DNA of 64,000 nucleotides from positions 1,612,001-1,676,000 of the forward strand of contig NC_019793.1 in the NCBI RefSeq assembly GCF_000317835.1, read 5' to 3'. This document shows, in pieces, positions 34,776 to 45,406 of this stretch. Both the position numbers and the translations under genes were made by a program. The notes below the pieces were generated by a model, which had not been told where the DNA came from, searched no databases, and worked only from the letters and a program-made list of their open reading frames with translations. How positions within the stretch are numbered: the first letter of the stretch is position 1; each line of letters starts with the position of its first letter. The stretch is from Deinococcus peraridilitoris DSM 19664 (GTDB lineage Bacteria; Deinococcota; Deinococci; Deinococcales; Deinococcaceae).

Positions 34776-34958
34776 GTGCACTTAGGAGGACCTCCAGGCA
34801 TTCCGGCCGTTCCGTTTCACAACCTGAATGAGCTGACTCCAGTCCTCCTTGAAGCCGATCCAGCTGGCTTTGAGCACTGGGCTCAAGTGTTTGCGGCCAG
34901 GGTTACTTCGGATGCAGACTATGCGTCTCTACCCTTCTGGGGAGCGTTGCTCGCGTAG
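34776..34958 (+). pseudogene. Possible C-terminal gene remnant
   Basis: A 60-codon frame whose last 45 codons (LNELTPVLLEADPAGFEHWAQVF, ending FWGALLA) look protein-like. A GGAGG lies inside the frame rather than before a start codon. No upstream part or family was found, so it may be the tail of a degraded gene. Confidence 0.25.
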
Positions 34959-35070
34959 CCGCCGTGCATTGGAATGCCTTGGCTCTATTCGTGGGTGGCC
35001 TTTAGCTCCTGCCAGAGAATAGGTTAAACCGTCCAAAATCGTGAGCGAGACGAGCAGGGATCAGTAAGAG

Positions 35071-35100
35071 AAAACACGCCTGCCGGAGCAAGCGTGTTTT
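35071..35100 (-). terminator. Terminator of the Rhs/immunity operon
   Basis: AAAACACGC (35071-35079) and GCGTGTTTT (35092-35100) pair perfectly around a 12-base loop. On the minus strand the stem ends in TTTT, about 70 bases past the immunity gene stop. Confidence 0.7.
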
Positions 35101-35172
35101 AAATTTACCTTGCGAGTAAGCAGCAGTTTTAACGGCGTCACTGCGAACATTGCGTCAGAAACCCACAGAAAC

Positions 35173-35502
35173 CTATAGATCGTCGAGCGTGGGTAATTCA
35201 AACACTTCTGAAATCGATTCAAGATAGTGCCAATCATCAAAATCGTCGTCACCGACAATGCTGTTTAACATCCTCTCATCTACGATTATCGCCTCATCAT
35301 TGTGGTGGTAACCCAGATGTGCAATAAAGTGGGAAAATGCGTCCCAGAGCTGACTATTCGTTGTTCTATTACGCGTAGAATGGTCAATCCAGCCGGTGAA
35401 CTGCCATTTTACCGGCTCCCCATCTTCGTCATAGCAAACTAGCTTGCCCAAGTTCAGTACAAGTTTCATCTTCTTTGATACTGCATAAAATCCACCGCTC
35501 AT
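35173..35502 (-). CDS. Probable immunity protein for the Rhs toxin
   Basis: 109 residues starting at the ATG that overlaps the Rhs stop (ATGA), with TGGAGG six bases upstream inside the Rhs gene. An in-frame ATG at 35514 lacks such a site. The protein is small and strongly acidic (VGDDDFDDWHYLESISEVFELPTLDDL), with WQFTGWIDHSTRN and YHHNDEAIIVDERML. Acidic, cytoplasmic proteins encoded directly after a polymorphic-toxin C-terminus are typically cognate immunity proteins. It matches no family I can name. The lower G+C of this end is also typical of toxin/immunity cassettes. Confidence 0.72.
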   Translation of the reverse strand: MSGGFYAVSKKMKLVLNLGKLVCYDEDGEPVKWQFTGWIDHSTRNRTTNSQLWDAFSHFIAHLGYHHNDEAIIVDERMLNSIVGDDDFDDWHYLESISEVFELPTLDDL

Positions 35503-38500
35503 TTTGCCCTCCATGTATAAATTCCGTCAACAGTGTATACTCGTAGTTCTTGCAGTCCCTTCATCCTACCCGACCCTACATGCGCCGCCACAGCATCTGC
35601 AGCAGTTTTGAGAGTCAGTCCAATATTGCGGCCGTCAATAAACAGGTTATCACTTTGATCAATGCCATTTCTGATATTCTGTCGGACAGCATTTACCGTT
35701 GCGGCTTCAAGCGTTTTCAACTCCCAGCGTACGCCATCGAGAATCAAGTCAGCTCCAGGTGCTTCCCGTCCCCGAATATCAACATTTTTATAGAGACCCG
35801 CAAGTGTGCTTGTAACAAAATCGACTTCCTTTTGAAATGGCTTGCCATGCATGGTAATTTTTGTACCGTTTACAAGTAAGATCTTTGCGGATTGCCCAGC
35901 TTTCGCTGCCATACCAATGAGGAGCACACCCGCTTTACTCCCCACCAAGAGTGACAGGCCTTTACCACTAGGCCCACCTCCAGGGTATTGACTAATATTA
36001 TCTGCCAATCCCAGCAACTGCTCCTGCCATTCCTCCGGATTTTCAGGTAGGTTTCTTATACCCAGTTCCCAAAGTACGCGATCCCAAAAGGTTTTCTTGC
36101 TTGGTGTCGATCCTCCACAGAATAAGCCAGAGCACGCATTATATGGACGCTCGGAAGCTCTGGTCATGGCTTCGACCAATCCACCCAAACTGCTCTTATC
36201 AAGCGCTCCTAAGTCAAAGCCATCAGCCAGGCCCACAACAATATCCATGAGGTCATCGCGTGGCATCCAGTCGGCTTCTGCCATGAAGCGACCAGCCATT
36301 TGGTCAGCTTCCAAGCTTGAGAAGCCTGCATTCTCCAGCAACGCTTTGAGGACCTCCGCTGGGTCCGTTACTTTGAAGCCGTCGCCAAGTCGCGCTTTTT
36401 GCTCATCCTGAGTGTCACCGGCACTCCCGGCAACATCTTCTGAAGGCCGGTCTTCGCCGCAAGACTCGTTGCATGGGTTAACAACGATGCCGAGTGGTTT
36501 GACATTAGTCTGCTGTACCCCGACGGGCGCGCGCACCGCCATGAGATTTTCGCCTGGTTGAGTAATACTCGGGATGGTTGGCGTCGCGACGTCACTTGTA
36601 CCTGGCGGAGTGATGTTGGGTATGCCATCGGCTGGTGTCGTTCCAACCGCTGGTGTACCGGCATGGATCGGTTCGGTAATTGCAATCGGGTTCGGCAGGA
36701 GACTGTTGCTTAAGGCGAGAGGCTCGGCCGTCGCTTGCACGTTGACACTGCGAATGGTGCTTGGAAGGGCTGATACCGGAGCGTCGAGCGCTTGTGCTAC
36801 ACCGAAGCTGGTGGTCTTTAAATCGGTCGCACTTCCCGTCTCCGGCTGAACCGATTTCTTCCCGCTCGCTGACGAGGTATTCGTCTTGTCAACGCTGCTC
36901 AGATCGGGAAGTGCCTGCAAGTGGAGTGTCGTGATACCCAGCGCAGGTTGGCTGAGCGTCTGTGCTTCAGCTTCTTCCTCGCTCTTAGGAGTCTTCACAT
37001 CCTCAGGAGCTGGGGTACTTACTGGTGTTGTACTGGGTGGAAGGATACTTACCGGATCCAGACGTACAGTAAAGGACACCGGCTCTACGGGCGCCTCCAA
37101 GGGTTGCATGACACCGCTCGCCGGCACATTGAAGAGTGCTACACCGATCCATTGCCGGGAGTCCTCGAGTCCATCGGCAAGGGTATAAGCCTCATCTTTG
37201 AAGGCGTCGTTGGTGGAGTATGTGGTGACAGATTGGTAGAACTCTTCGCCAAGGACGTTAACGGCGCGCTTGGCACCAAATGCTCCTTCACGTTTCCGTA
37301 CCGTCACGACGCGGTCATCAACCGCAAAGGTCGAGTTTGTTTCCCGGGAGACGAGTGTTCTTCGCTCGCTTCCGCTTTGAATCAGACCACTGGTACTCGA
37401 CAGAACCTGCCTGCCCTGAGGGTCATAAAAGAACTCCGTGTACGCTGCAAGGGGAACCTTCTGCGGCGCAATTTCAGTGGTTGCTCGTGGGTTGTTAATG
37501 TCCGCATTCGGAATGAGCTTGTAGAATTCTGCGACGCGGTTATCCGCATCGTAACGCTTTCGGTAGGCGTTGTAGTTTTCGGGTTCATGATCGTACTTCG
37601 CCCGTCCAGCTCGGGAGTCTTGTACTGCATATCGGTTCCCACGCGCGTCGAGAAGATAAGTGGTCGTGAATGAGTTGCTCATACCCGCGCGGTTTGTAAA
37701 TGTTCCGCTCGCGTTGGAGTAACTGTACGTTTCGCTGGTGAGGTCACCATTCAAGTTGTACTTGCTCACTTTGGTGGTGGTGTACCCACCCGAGCAACTG
37801 CTGGTCGTGCTGCTGCATTCCGTCCGGTCAGTGCGCTTGTATTCCGCTTGATCCGGGTAGTATGTCGGGTCAGCTTGATCGGGCGTGTACTGAAACGTCG
37901 TGGTATTGGTTTCCGTGATGGTGTTGATCGTACCGTTAGCGGCGTCCTTCTGGTGGTTCATCGTCGTGCGTTGTGTACGCGCAGTGAGACCGTCCGGTCG
38001 GTAGCTGGTATAGGTCGCAGTTGACTTGATGACGCGAGTGGTATCCGAACGTGCTTCCTCACTGAAGTATGGAAGGCCACCAATGGTAGCTGTATCGCTG
38101 CGCGTTGCGCTGAATCCGTTGGCCCATGTGGTCGTGGATGTACGTTTACCATTCGCTTCGTAGGCTGTGGTGGTGGTTGCACTTCCAGTGCCGATGCTGT
38201 CAGCAGTGCAACCGGGCCGCCACTTCGCATTCCACGTTCCCGAGGTGCTGCTGCACTCTGGAAGTGCGGGAAGGTCCGTTCCATTCGAATCAAACACCGC
38301 TACCTGTCGACCGAGTTGATCGTACTTGTAGTCTGTATAGGCGACCCTGTTGTTGTCTCGAACTTTCGCGAGATCAACGTTATGGATACTCGCGGTCTTC
38401 TTGGCGCCATTCGCGTAATAGCCGTAGATCGTGGTCCGGTAGGTGACTGCAGTGAGCGCGTTTCTTCCCGCAGGACTCTGATCGCTGACGGTGATGCTCC

Positions 38501-41500
38501 TCGGAAGGCCGCGTTCGTTGTATTGCGTTGAGGTTATCCCGATGCTGGCTGCCAAGAGCATGTCGTCATTCAGCAGATCTGGATCGTCATACAGCGTTTT
38601 GAGGACGCTTTTTACGGTACGTGTGACCGTGGCCTCCTTACCGGTCGTGGTATAGGTGTACGTGAATTTATTGCGTTTGGCTGCTTCCGGGAAAATATAT
38701 GTACTCCCTTTTTTCGTGTCAGTTGAGTAGGTATCCCATTTGCTTTCCAGCAGAGCTCGGTTGTTATACGTCCAGTACGTGTCGTAGCTCGTAATGCGTT
38801 GTGTGTTGGCGTCACTTTCTGGCTTCCCGAGTGAGTTGCGTTGCTGCACGTACAACCCTTCGAGATTTCCTTCCGTATCCAGACCACCATAGCCACTGAA
38901 TTCCCGTTTGACGGGTTGATCCAATCCATTGAACCAAAACTCAGCGAAGTGATCTTCGGAGGATCTGGTGCCGTTCGCCCCAAGAGCAGCGCGTTTCACG
39001 GTGTTCCCATGGCGATCCAACTCGAAGACCTGCACGCTCCCTCGGCTGACGAGTGGGAAGTTATCCCGTGTCTTAGGTGCATCGAGTTTTCTGGTGACGA
39101 GATCACCTTGGTAATCAAAAGTGGTTTCGGCTGTTTTGATGCCGGTAAGGTTATAGGCGTAGTACTTGTATTGCGCCGCTCCAGAGCTTCGCGGACGACT
39201 CTCACGAATGGGATTACCAAGACTGTTGTAAGCGTATTCGGTGATCAGGCCACGCTGCAGCTTGTACGTGAGGTTGCCGAAGACATCGTATCTGAAGGTG
39301 CTGGTCAGTCCCTGCGAAAGTCCAGCTTTATCGTCGACATCATTGGTTTTTGTGACGCCATTCACGACAGTCGAACGGGCAGCCTGCACTTCTCTGGTGA
39401 CTCGTCCAGCGTGATCGTACTCATTGATCGTTACGAATCCATCAGCGTCGCTTACGACCGTGGGATGACCAGCGTGATCGTAGCTTCTTGAAGTACTGCG
39501 ACCTGCCGTGTTCACAACTGTCGGTCGTCCAGCGTAATCGTAGGTGTAGGAGGTCTGCACGCCTCCAGTTGCCGACCCTCCCGTGGACTTCACCGGAAGG
39601 TCATCTGCCTGGAGCGTACCCGTACCGCCTTTTGTCGTCGCTTTGAATGTCGTCGTGGGGTATGGGCGGTTACCATATACGTTCCATTCGGTCAGATTGA
39701 AGGCACTGCTGCCAGGGGTGAAGCTTGTCGATCCGCCCAGATTGATGACAGGCTCGTAAGTTCCTTGCAGCAGACCGTCGTTGGTGTACTCGAAGCCCTT
39801 GATGACTTTTCCGGTTTCATCGAATTCGGCAGTGACGTTCCCGAGCGGGTCGTACTCCCATCTGCGGGTATGGTTGGCAGCGTCCACTTTCTTCAGGACG
39901 CGTCCGGCTGCGTCGTAGTACGTTCGGGTCGTTAATGTAGCCGTGCCGGTGGTGTACCCGAAGTCCCCTGAGCGTGAAACATCCTGAATCACGACAGTGA
40001 CGTTCCCGGCCAGGTCATACTGTGTGGTTTTCTTGTAACCTGTGCGGCTGACCTCGGAGTTTTTCTTACTTGCAGTGCCCTGACCGTTGTTGTCAATGAT
40101 CTCAGTCGGTCGGTCCAGCCCGTCGTATTTGGTGATGACCTCGAGCGCCTGCCCAGCGGTGAGGGCAGTATCAAAATCGACTGCTCCGGTAAGGGCTGTA
40201 GTTTCGCTAGTGCGCCTGTTCAGTGTGTCGTACTGATACGCGACTCCCGGCCTGCGGTTATCGATGTAAGCCTCGCCATCATTGAGGGTGTTGGTTCGCA
40301 AGGCCGGGCCGACAGTCGCCAGTAGGTTGCCTTCCGTGTCATATCGGTAGCTGGTGGTGGCCTGGTCGGCCGTGGAGCTGATGCTGTTCGCCTCAGCTCC
40401 GGTCGGAGTGGAGCTCAACAATCGACCGAACTGGTCATAGATATGTACGATTGTCAGTGCGGTTCCGTGCGAGGGTGTAAGTGTCTCTGATCTGACCCGT
40501 CCTAGCGGATTCCGGTTCCACGTTTGCGTGAGTTTGGTGGTGGATTTGTACCCGAGTTCACCATGATGGTCGTAAGCGAGGATAGTTTTACCACCATCAG
40601 GTAGAGTAATTTCGACTGGTCGATCGAGCGTATCGTATTTCGTGGTTGCGTCGAACCATGTTTCTCCGGTTGCTCCGGGCTCGCCGAGTTCCTGCTGGAG
40701 GTTCACACGACCGTACGTATCGTACATATATTTGATGGTCTGGTGCGCCGTTGTTATTTTTGCGGTCGCCCCACTCCCCGTACCAATGCCCCGCTGCATT
40801 TGTTCGAGAAGGCCGCTACTGTTGTACGAGTAATTGGTTTGGTTGGTGTTGCGTCCGGTCCAGGTGCTGAGCAACTCCCCACCAGGCGCGTAGAACCACA
40901 CTTGCTGGCTGGCGACACCACCGACCTGACGGGAAGTTCGCTCCCAGGTTTTCTGACCGAATCCATTGAAGGATCGTGAGATGATCAAGTCTGTCGATCC
41001 GGCGACGGTGGCGTCATCGCTTGCGATGCCGTTCTTGAGGGTGTCTTGAGCGACAGACCCGAAGGCGTCGTACACGAACTCATGTCTCTTTTCAAGCCCG
41101 TCAGAGGTGCTCGTTGTTTCGGATTGCGCTAAATCGGCGAACTGAAGGGCCGTGCTGGTCGTTGTCCGTGCGCTTCCATCAGCGTTGACACCTGGAAGGA
41201 TGGCATTGGCAGGAGTGAGGCTAGGGTCCGGGTACCCAAAAGTTATTTTTCGCCATTGGGTATTGTTTTCCCATTTAAGTTCAACGTGCGCAACGCGTCC
41301 AAAGGTATCGATGGAGTGGGTGGTAGTCCTTCGTTCGGTACCAGGGGTGAAAGACTGCCCCTCCAGACCACCAGAAGCTCCGACTTGGGTCGAGACTGAG
41401 TCAGTTTTGGTGGCATTGAACGTCTGCCCGTTGATCGTGACACTGTGGTTCTGATAAGTGTGAACTTCCCGCCAGTCTTGATAATGTGCGGGAAATATCA

Positions 41501-44500
41501 AGGAGTCCCTGACGTCAGTTTGGACAGTTGTCTGATTTACATCGAACTTAGGTTTGATGTGCGAGACAAGTCGGTTGTTGTCATCGTAATTGAAGTTCTC
41601 AAGTTCGCTGAAGTTAGATTTCAGCAGCCTGGAAGGCTCTTGCTCAACTGCCGCCGTGCTTACTGATCCTGCCTGCGCGTCACCGATCAGTGCACTCGGA
41701 GTCGCCGCGCTATAGCTCAGGGAAACAGGTTGAAGAGCGGTGGTACTGTTCTGAGCAACAAAATAAGCCCCGGACGAATCAGTCGACGCTGTGGAGACCA
41801 TAGCGGATGACGTTTCATGGACGATCACCGAGTTGTCACTGGTAATCACTTCCTCGTTTGAGGGGCTGGTGGTGGTACCGAATGCGTAAATCGATGGAGT
41901 GTAACGAAACAACTTCTGTACGGTGGGCCGAACGTTCCAGTCGGTTATAGGCCATACACCTGGGAGAGAAGGGCAGTTTGATAGGGTACCGAAACGCACC
42001 CACCAAGTTTTTGTTGGTGTAGTGATCAACTCAGGATAAGTTTCACTTTGAGCGCGGATGTCCGTGGCGTAAGGGCCAGGCGCCCAAACGCTTTGTTCTG
42101 GGAAATAAGCGCATCCGTTACCACTAATACTTGACCGCCAGTCGGACGTAGTCCAGCGAACAGAAGAGGCTTCCTTGATCCGTGGAGTAGGATTGACGAA
42201 CTGAACTCTGTAGCCCAGGTAGCTGTTGTCTCGGTATGTCTCACCGTCGTGCTTCCAGCCCGATACCCAGTCAAGGATGGAGTAACCAACATTCGCGTAA
42301 GCTTGTTGGCAGATATTGCTATTTTCCTGGCTGCAGACACTCACAACCCACGATTTCGTTGGTCCAACTGAATCATATGGATTGATATCTTCCCAAGGGG
42401 GGGCAGTAAAAAGTCCGGCCTGGCTGATAGTCCCGCCTGATGTCGACCAGACCAGCTTGGAGTTAGGAATCACTCGACCATCTCGTCCCTTCACCGTGGC
42501 ACCAAACTGAATTGTTCGAGCACTGGCGTCTGTCCTTGGGGCGACATTGATTCTGCCAATGCCATAGATGTCGATTCGTTCAATCGGGGATTGCACTTGA
42601 ATCGTTACAGGTGCAGACGCTCGGTTCATGTCGGCCTTACTGACCGCCCAGACTTTATAGAAGTCGATGTGATTTGCGCTTGTTGTGCTGGTTCGAGGCG
42701 CGGAAAACCTAATTTCCGAATTACTGCCAACGCCTTCCCATTTGCCAAGGTAAGTCACATGGATATCGGCAATCTGCCATGCAGGATTATTCAGAAGCCC
42801 TTCACCAGCTTGAAAAATCCGGTCAGTATTGATGGTCTCTTTTACCAGGAAGTCCTGCTCGATGCGTTGCCATTTCGGGGTGAGCGTGGCCCACGCACCC
42901 ACGGCGTTATCCAGCCCATAAAGTACGTCCAGGTTCTGTGCTCGGCCGCTGTCGGGAACTGTCCGGGCATTGAAGGAGACAAGGTACCTGCCAGCCTCCA
43001 ACGGAATGCCGTGTTGACGGTAGGAGATCATGCCGCTCCAGGCATTATTCGTGCCACCGAAATCAGCCGCCGCCGCCATCTGGTAAGCGGATCGGCCAGC
43101 GTCATCCTGGTAACCGGGTGTCACAGGTTGAGGCGCCCACCATCCTCCCCAGCCACGCCCGCCCCCTGTTCCGTTGTACGGATTTGAATCCGTCTGCTCG
43201 AGGGTCGTACGCCAAAGTACACCTTGTTTACTGGAGTCCAAGCTGTCATGGGTAACTTTGGCGTTCAAGATGACGTCTTCAGCCGGTGCGTACAAGTTGT
43301 TGCTTCGCGTTCCAGCAACGGCCACGCTTGGCGCGTAGACCAATGAACCCTCGATGAACGGATCGGAAATGTATACCGCACGTCGGGTGAGGTTACCGCG
43401 AGCGTCGTAAGCATAATGCGTTGTTCTTCCGCTAGGTTCCTCAACGGTTGCTGGATACCCGCTGTCGTAATAGCGGTATCTCCAAGTGAGGGTTTTGGTT
43501 GGTTTCTCGTAAGGTTCGGTGCCGTTTGTCGTTAAGGCAGGATTACTGTCCACCTGGCTCTTCTGGCGCAAACGTCCAAGATGATCGTACTGATACTCTG
43601 AGCGTTTATCGCCTTGCTGGACGATGACTTTAACAGCGTCGAGGAAGGAAGCATTGCCTGAGGTGGCTGGCGTTAGTACCCTCGCGGGAACCAGTTGGCT
43701 CGACCCACCCGGTGGGGTCCAGGATAAGCGGAAATGTGCATCTCCCTGGCCGTCAAAATGCTCAACGGTAATATCGTAGGCTTGGTTGGCAACAAGCTCG
43801 ACTTTTCCGGAGTAGTCGGCGCAGCAGTCATTCTGCCAGTGATCAATGACGAGCTTCCCTCGTACCCAAACGCGGAATCCATCATCACTGTACGCGGTGA
43901 AGGTGTAGCTTCCGGTAGCCGGAGCCGTGATCCGTCCCGTCCAGCGGCTGCTGAAGCAGTCGGTGACGCTGGCACTCCGGCAGGAAGTTGCGTTGGTGCT
44001 GATGCCTTCGGGCGCACCAGAGCCCCAGTTGACCTGGAATCCCTCAGCAAATGGTTCCACCTTGCGTACAGGAACTCCGGCAAGGTCTTTGTTTTGAAAG
44101 TACTCTGCGTTCAGGCCGGTGGCTGCAGTGCTGGTGGTGAACGTGTAGTTGATGGGCTCCAGACCCGGCACCATCACCGTTTTGATGCGAGGGGTTCCCT
44201 GAGGGCTCTTTTCGTAAATGTAGGTTGTGGTCACGGTGGTACTGCTTTGGCCTGGTGCTGGTGGGACCGAGCGCGTGAGCCGTTGCAGTACTATCGGACC
44301 TGCTGTGTATGCTGCACCGTAGCCAAATGAGTACGATCGCTTCAAGGGATTGCCAAAGCCATCGGTGGTGTAGTAATCCACTGTTGTGAGTTGATCGCCA
44401 GCGTAGGCGAAGCTGACTTTTCTCGCTTCTTTGGTGCTCCCGTCAGGCTGATAACGAATACTCTCAAGGGCATCGTTGGTGTTCCAGAGGTACGTGGTGA

Positions 44501-45329
44501 TACGGCCCCAGGCGTCTTTAGTCTGAGAAAGTTGACCTGATTTACCGTAGGTCAGGTCAACTTTTGGACTGGTACTGGAACGCCCTTCCGTATCACTGAC
44601 GGCTGCAGTCGCGCTACGGTATTGTTCGTGCAGTGTTTGAATATAGTCGGCATACTCACCTGCATTGCTGTCATTGAACGTAACCCGCGTCCCGTCTGGT
44701 TCGTATAGATGAGCAAATGTAGAGTTGTTGCTTCGCAGAAGTACCAGCCAAGTTTCGGGATTGATGGTGCCGGCTTGGGCCTGAGAGCGGTAAAAGACGA
44801 CCCCTGACGAGGAGTTCAGCGTGCGGTAGCGTTTGATCCAGTCAGGCTTACTCGTGAATTCTGTGTCGGCGAGTGTGATCTTGATGAATGAGCGCGCACT
44901 CCCATCGCCACTCATCAGCGCGAAGGAAGCAGGAGCTTGACTCAACGCCAGCGCATTATGGAACCCCGCGAGTCGTAGGCGCTCCTTGAGGTTCCACTGA
45001 CTACCAAAAAGGCCCTGTTGCTCATCACCTGATTGGAGGGTCGTGTTCCGGGACGCTGCGCCCACATCCACGTACAGGTTTCCGTTGGCGATGTTGATGG
45101 CGTCAGCAAGTTCACCGAATCCAGGCGCGTCGAAAGAAGTGACTTGCAGGGGAAGGCGAGACGCACCCGCACCTGGACGGCTGAACGATGAGGGCATGGC
45201 TGCGGCCAAGCCAAGGGGAAGATTACTGCTGATGGTATAGAGAGCCGCAAGAGATATGGCTCTCCAATTCCGAGCGCGTCTTCCTTGAGAAAATGAAGAG
45301 GGAGTTTTCCGTTTATGAGTCATCTTCAC
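35499..45329 (-). CDS. Giant secreted Rhs/YD-repeat protein with PA14 domain and C-terminal toxin
   Basis: 3,276 residues. A signal peptide is likely (about 20-45, AISLAALYTISSNLPLGLAAA). Residues about 405-552 are a PA14 domain (LNAEYFQNKDLAG, SDDGFRVWVRGKLVIDHWQ). RHS/YD repeats (GRLRQKSQ, YDARGNLTRR, then densely from about 1290 to 2450, e.g. YDLAGNVT, YDHAGRVT) form the shell. Residues about 700-1270 insert Ig-like and jelly-roll-like domains. A Pro/Thr linker follows, and the final 150 residues form the toxin: EAPGADLILDGVRWELKTLEA has the D...ExK arrangement of PD-(D/E)XK nucleases, as in CdiA-type tRNA/DNA nucleases. The immunity gene overlaps its stop. Role: contact-dependent killing of competitors, inferred. 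Confidence 0.85.
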   Translation of the reverse strand: MKMTHKRKTPSSFSQGRRARNWRAISLAALYTISSNLPLGLAAAMPSSFSRPGAGASRLPLQVTSFDAPGFGELADAINIANGNLYVDVGAASRNTTLQSGDEQQGLFGSQWNLKERLRLAGFHNALALSQAPASFALMSGDGSARSFIKITLADTEFTSKPDWIKRYRTLNSSSGVVFYRSQAQAGTINPETWLVLLRSNNSTFAHLYEPDGTRVTFNDSNAGEYADYIQTLHEQYRSATAAVSDTEGRSSTSPKVDLTYGKSGQLSQTKDAWGRITTYLWNTNDALESIRYQPDGSTKEARKVSFAYAGDQLTTVDYYTTDGFGNPLKRSYSFGYGAAYTAGPIVLQRLTRSVPPAPGQSSTTVTTTYIYEKSPQGTPRIKTVMVPGLEPINYTFTTSTAATGLNAEYFQNKDLAGVPVRKVEPFAEGFQVNWGSGAPEGISTNATSCRSASVTDCFSSRWTGRITAPATGSYTFTAYSDDGFRVWVRGKLVIDHWQNDCCADYSGKVELVANQAYDITVEHFDGQGDAHFRLSWTPPGGSSQLVPARVLTPATSGNASFLDAVKVIVQQGDKRSEYQYDHLGRLRQKSQVDSNPALTTNGTEPYEKPTKTLTWRYRYYDSGYPATVEEPSGRTTHYAYDARGNLTRRAVYISDPFIEGSLVYAPSVAVAGTRSNNLYAPAEDVILNAKVTHDSLDSSKQGVLWRTTLEQTDSNPYNGTGGGRGWGGWWAPQPVTPGYQDDAGRSAYQMAAAADFGGTNNAWSGMISYRQHGIPLEAGRYLVSFNARTVPDSGRAQNLDVLYGLDNAVGAWATLTPKWQRIEQDFLVKETINTDRIFQAGEGLLNNPAWQIADIHVTYLGKWEGVGSNSEIRFSAPRTSTTSANHIDFYKVWAVSKADMNRASAPVTIQVQSPIERIDIYGIGRINVAPRTDASARTIQFGATVKGRDGRVIPNSKLVWSTSGGTISQAGLFTAPPWEDINPYDSVGPTKSWVVSVCSQENSNICQQAYANVGYSILDWVSGWKHDGETYRDNSYLGYRVQFVNPTPRIKEASSVRWTTSDWRSSISGNGCAYFPEQSVWAPGPYATDIRAQSETYPELITTPTKTWWVRFGTLSNCPSLPGVWPITDWNVRPTVQKLFRYTPSIYAFGTTTSPSNEEVITSDNSVIVHETSSAMVSTASTDSSGAYFVAQNSTTALQPVSLSYSAATPSALIGDAQAGSVSTAAVEQEPSRLLKSNFSELENFNYDDNNRLVSHIKPKFDVNQTTVQTDVRDSLIFPAHYQDWREVHTYQNHSVTINGQTFNATKTDSVSTQVGASGGLEGQSFTPGTERRTTTHSIDTFGRVAHVELKWENNTQWRKITFGYPDPSLTPANAILPGVNADGSARTTTSTALQFADLAQSETTSTSDGLEKRHEFVYDAFGSVAQDTLKNGIASDDATVAGSTDLIISRSFNGFGQKTWERTSRQVGGVASQQVWFYAPGGELLSTWTGRNTNQTNYSYNSSGLLEQMQRGIGTGSGATAKITTAHQTIKYMYDTYGRVNLQQELGEPGATGETWFDATTKYDTLDRPVEITLPDGGKTILAYDHHGELGYKSTTKLTQTWNRNPLGRVRSETLTPSHGTALTIVHIYDQFGRLLSSTPTGAEANSISSTADQATTSYRYDTEGNLLATVGPALRTNTLNDGEAYIDNRRPGVAYQYDTLNRRTSETTALTGAVDFDTALTAGQALEVITKYDGLDRPTEIIDNNGQGTASKKNSEVSRTGYKKTTQYDLAGNVTVVIQDVSRSGDFGYTTGTATLTTRTYYDAAGRVLKKVDAANHTRRWEYDPLGNVTAEFDETGKVIKGFEYTNDGLLQGTYEPVINLGGSTSFTPGSSAFNLTEWNVYGNRPYPTTTFKATTKGGTGTLQADDLPVKSTGGSATGGVQTSYTYDYAGRPTVVNTAGRSTSRSYDHAGHPTVVSDADGFVTINEYDHAGRVTREVQAARSTVVNGVTKTNDVDDKAGLSQGLTSTFRYDVFGNLTYKLQRGLITEYAYNSLGNPIRESRPRSSGAAQYKYYAYNLTGIKTAETTFDYQGDLVTRKLDAPKTRDNFPLVSRGSVQVFELDRHGNTVKRAALGANGTRSSEDHFAEFWFNGLDQPVKREFSGYGGLDTEGNLEGLYVQQRNSLGKPESDANTQRITSYDTYWTYNNRALLESKWDTYSTDTKKGSTYIFPEAAKRNKFTYTYTTTGKEATVTRTVKSVLKTLYDDPDLLNDDMLLAASIGITSTQYNERGLPRSITVSDQSPAGRNALTAVTYRTTIYGYYANGAKKTASIHNVDLAKVRDNNRVAYTDYKYDQLGRQVAVFDSNGTDLPALPECSSTSGTWNAKWRPGCTADSIGTGSATTTTAYEANGKRTSTTTWANGFSATRSDTATIGGLPYFSEEARSDTTRVIKSTATYTSYRPDGLTARTQRTTMNHQKDAANGTINTITETNTTTFQYTPDQADPTYYPDQAEYKRTDRTECSSTTSSCSGGYTTTKVSKYNLNGDLTSETYSYSNASGTFTNRAGMSNSFTTTYLLDARGNRYAVQDSRAGRAKYDHEPENYNAYRKRYDADNRVAEFYKLIPNADINNPRATTEIAPQKVPLAAYTEFFYDPQGRQVLSSTSGLIQSGSERRTLVSRETNSTFAVDDRVVTVRKREGAFGAKRAVNVLGEEFYQSVTTYSTNDAFKDEAYTLADGLEDSRQWIGVALFNVPASGVMQPLEAPVEPVSFTVRLDPVSILPPSTTPVSTPAPEDVKTPKSEEEAEAQTLSQPALGITTLHLQALPDLSSVDKTNTSSASGKKSVQPETGSATDLKTTSFGVAQALDAPVSALPSTIRSVNVQATAEPLALSNSLLPNPIAITEPIHAGTPAVGTTPADGIPNITPPGTSDVATPTIPSITQPGENLMAVRAPVGVQQTNVKPLGIVVNPCNESCGEDRPSEDVAGSAGDTQDEQKARLGDGFKVTDPAEVLKALLENAGFSSLEADQMAGRFMAEADWMPRDDLMDIVVGLADGFDLGALDKSSLGGLVEAMTRASERPYNACSGLFCGGSTPSKKTFWDRVLWELGIRNLPENPEEWQEQLLGLADNISQYPGGGPSGKGLSLLVGSKAGVLLIGMAAKAGQSAKILLVNGTKITMHGKPFQKEVDFVTSTLAGLYKNVDIRGREAPGADLILDGVRWELKTLEAATVNAVRQNIRNGIDQSDNLFIDGRNIGLTLKTAADAVAAHVGSGRMKGLQELRVYTVDGIYTWRAK

Positions 45330-45406
45330 AGTCTTTCATGATTCACTCAGGTCTCATGCCGCAAACTAGCAGTCTCGAGATGCCCCCTTGTGAAAGACTG
45401 AGAGTG

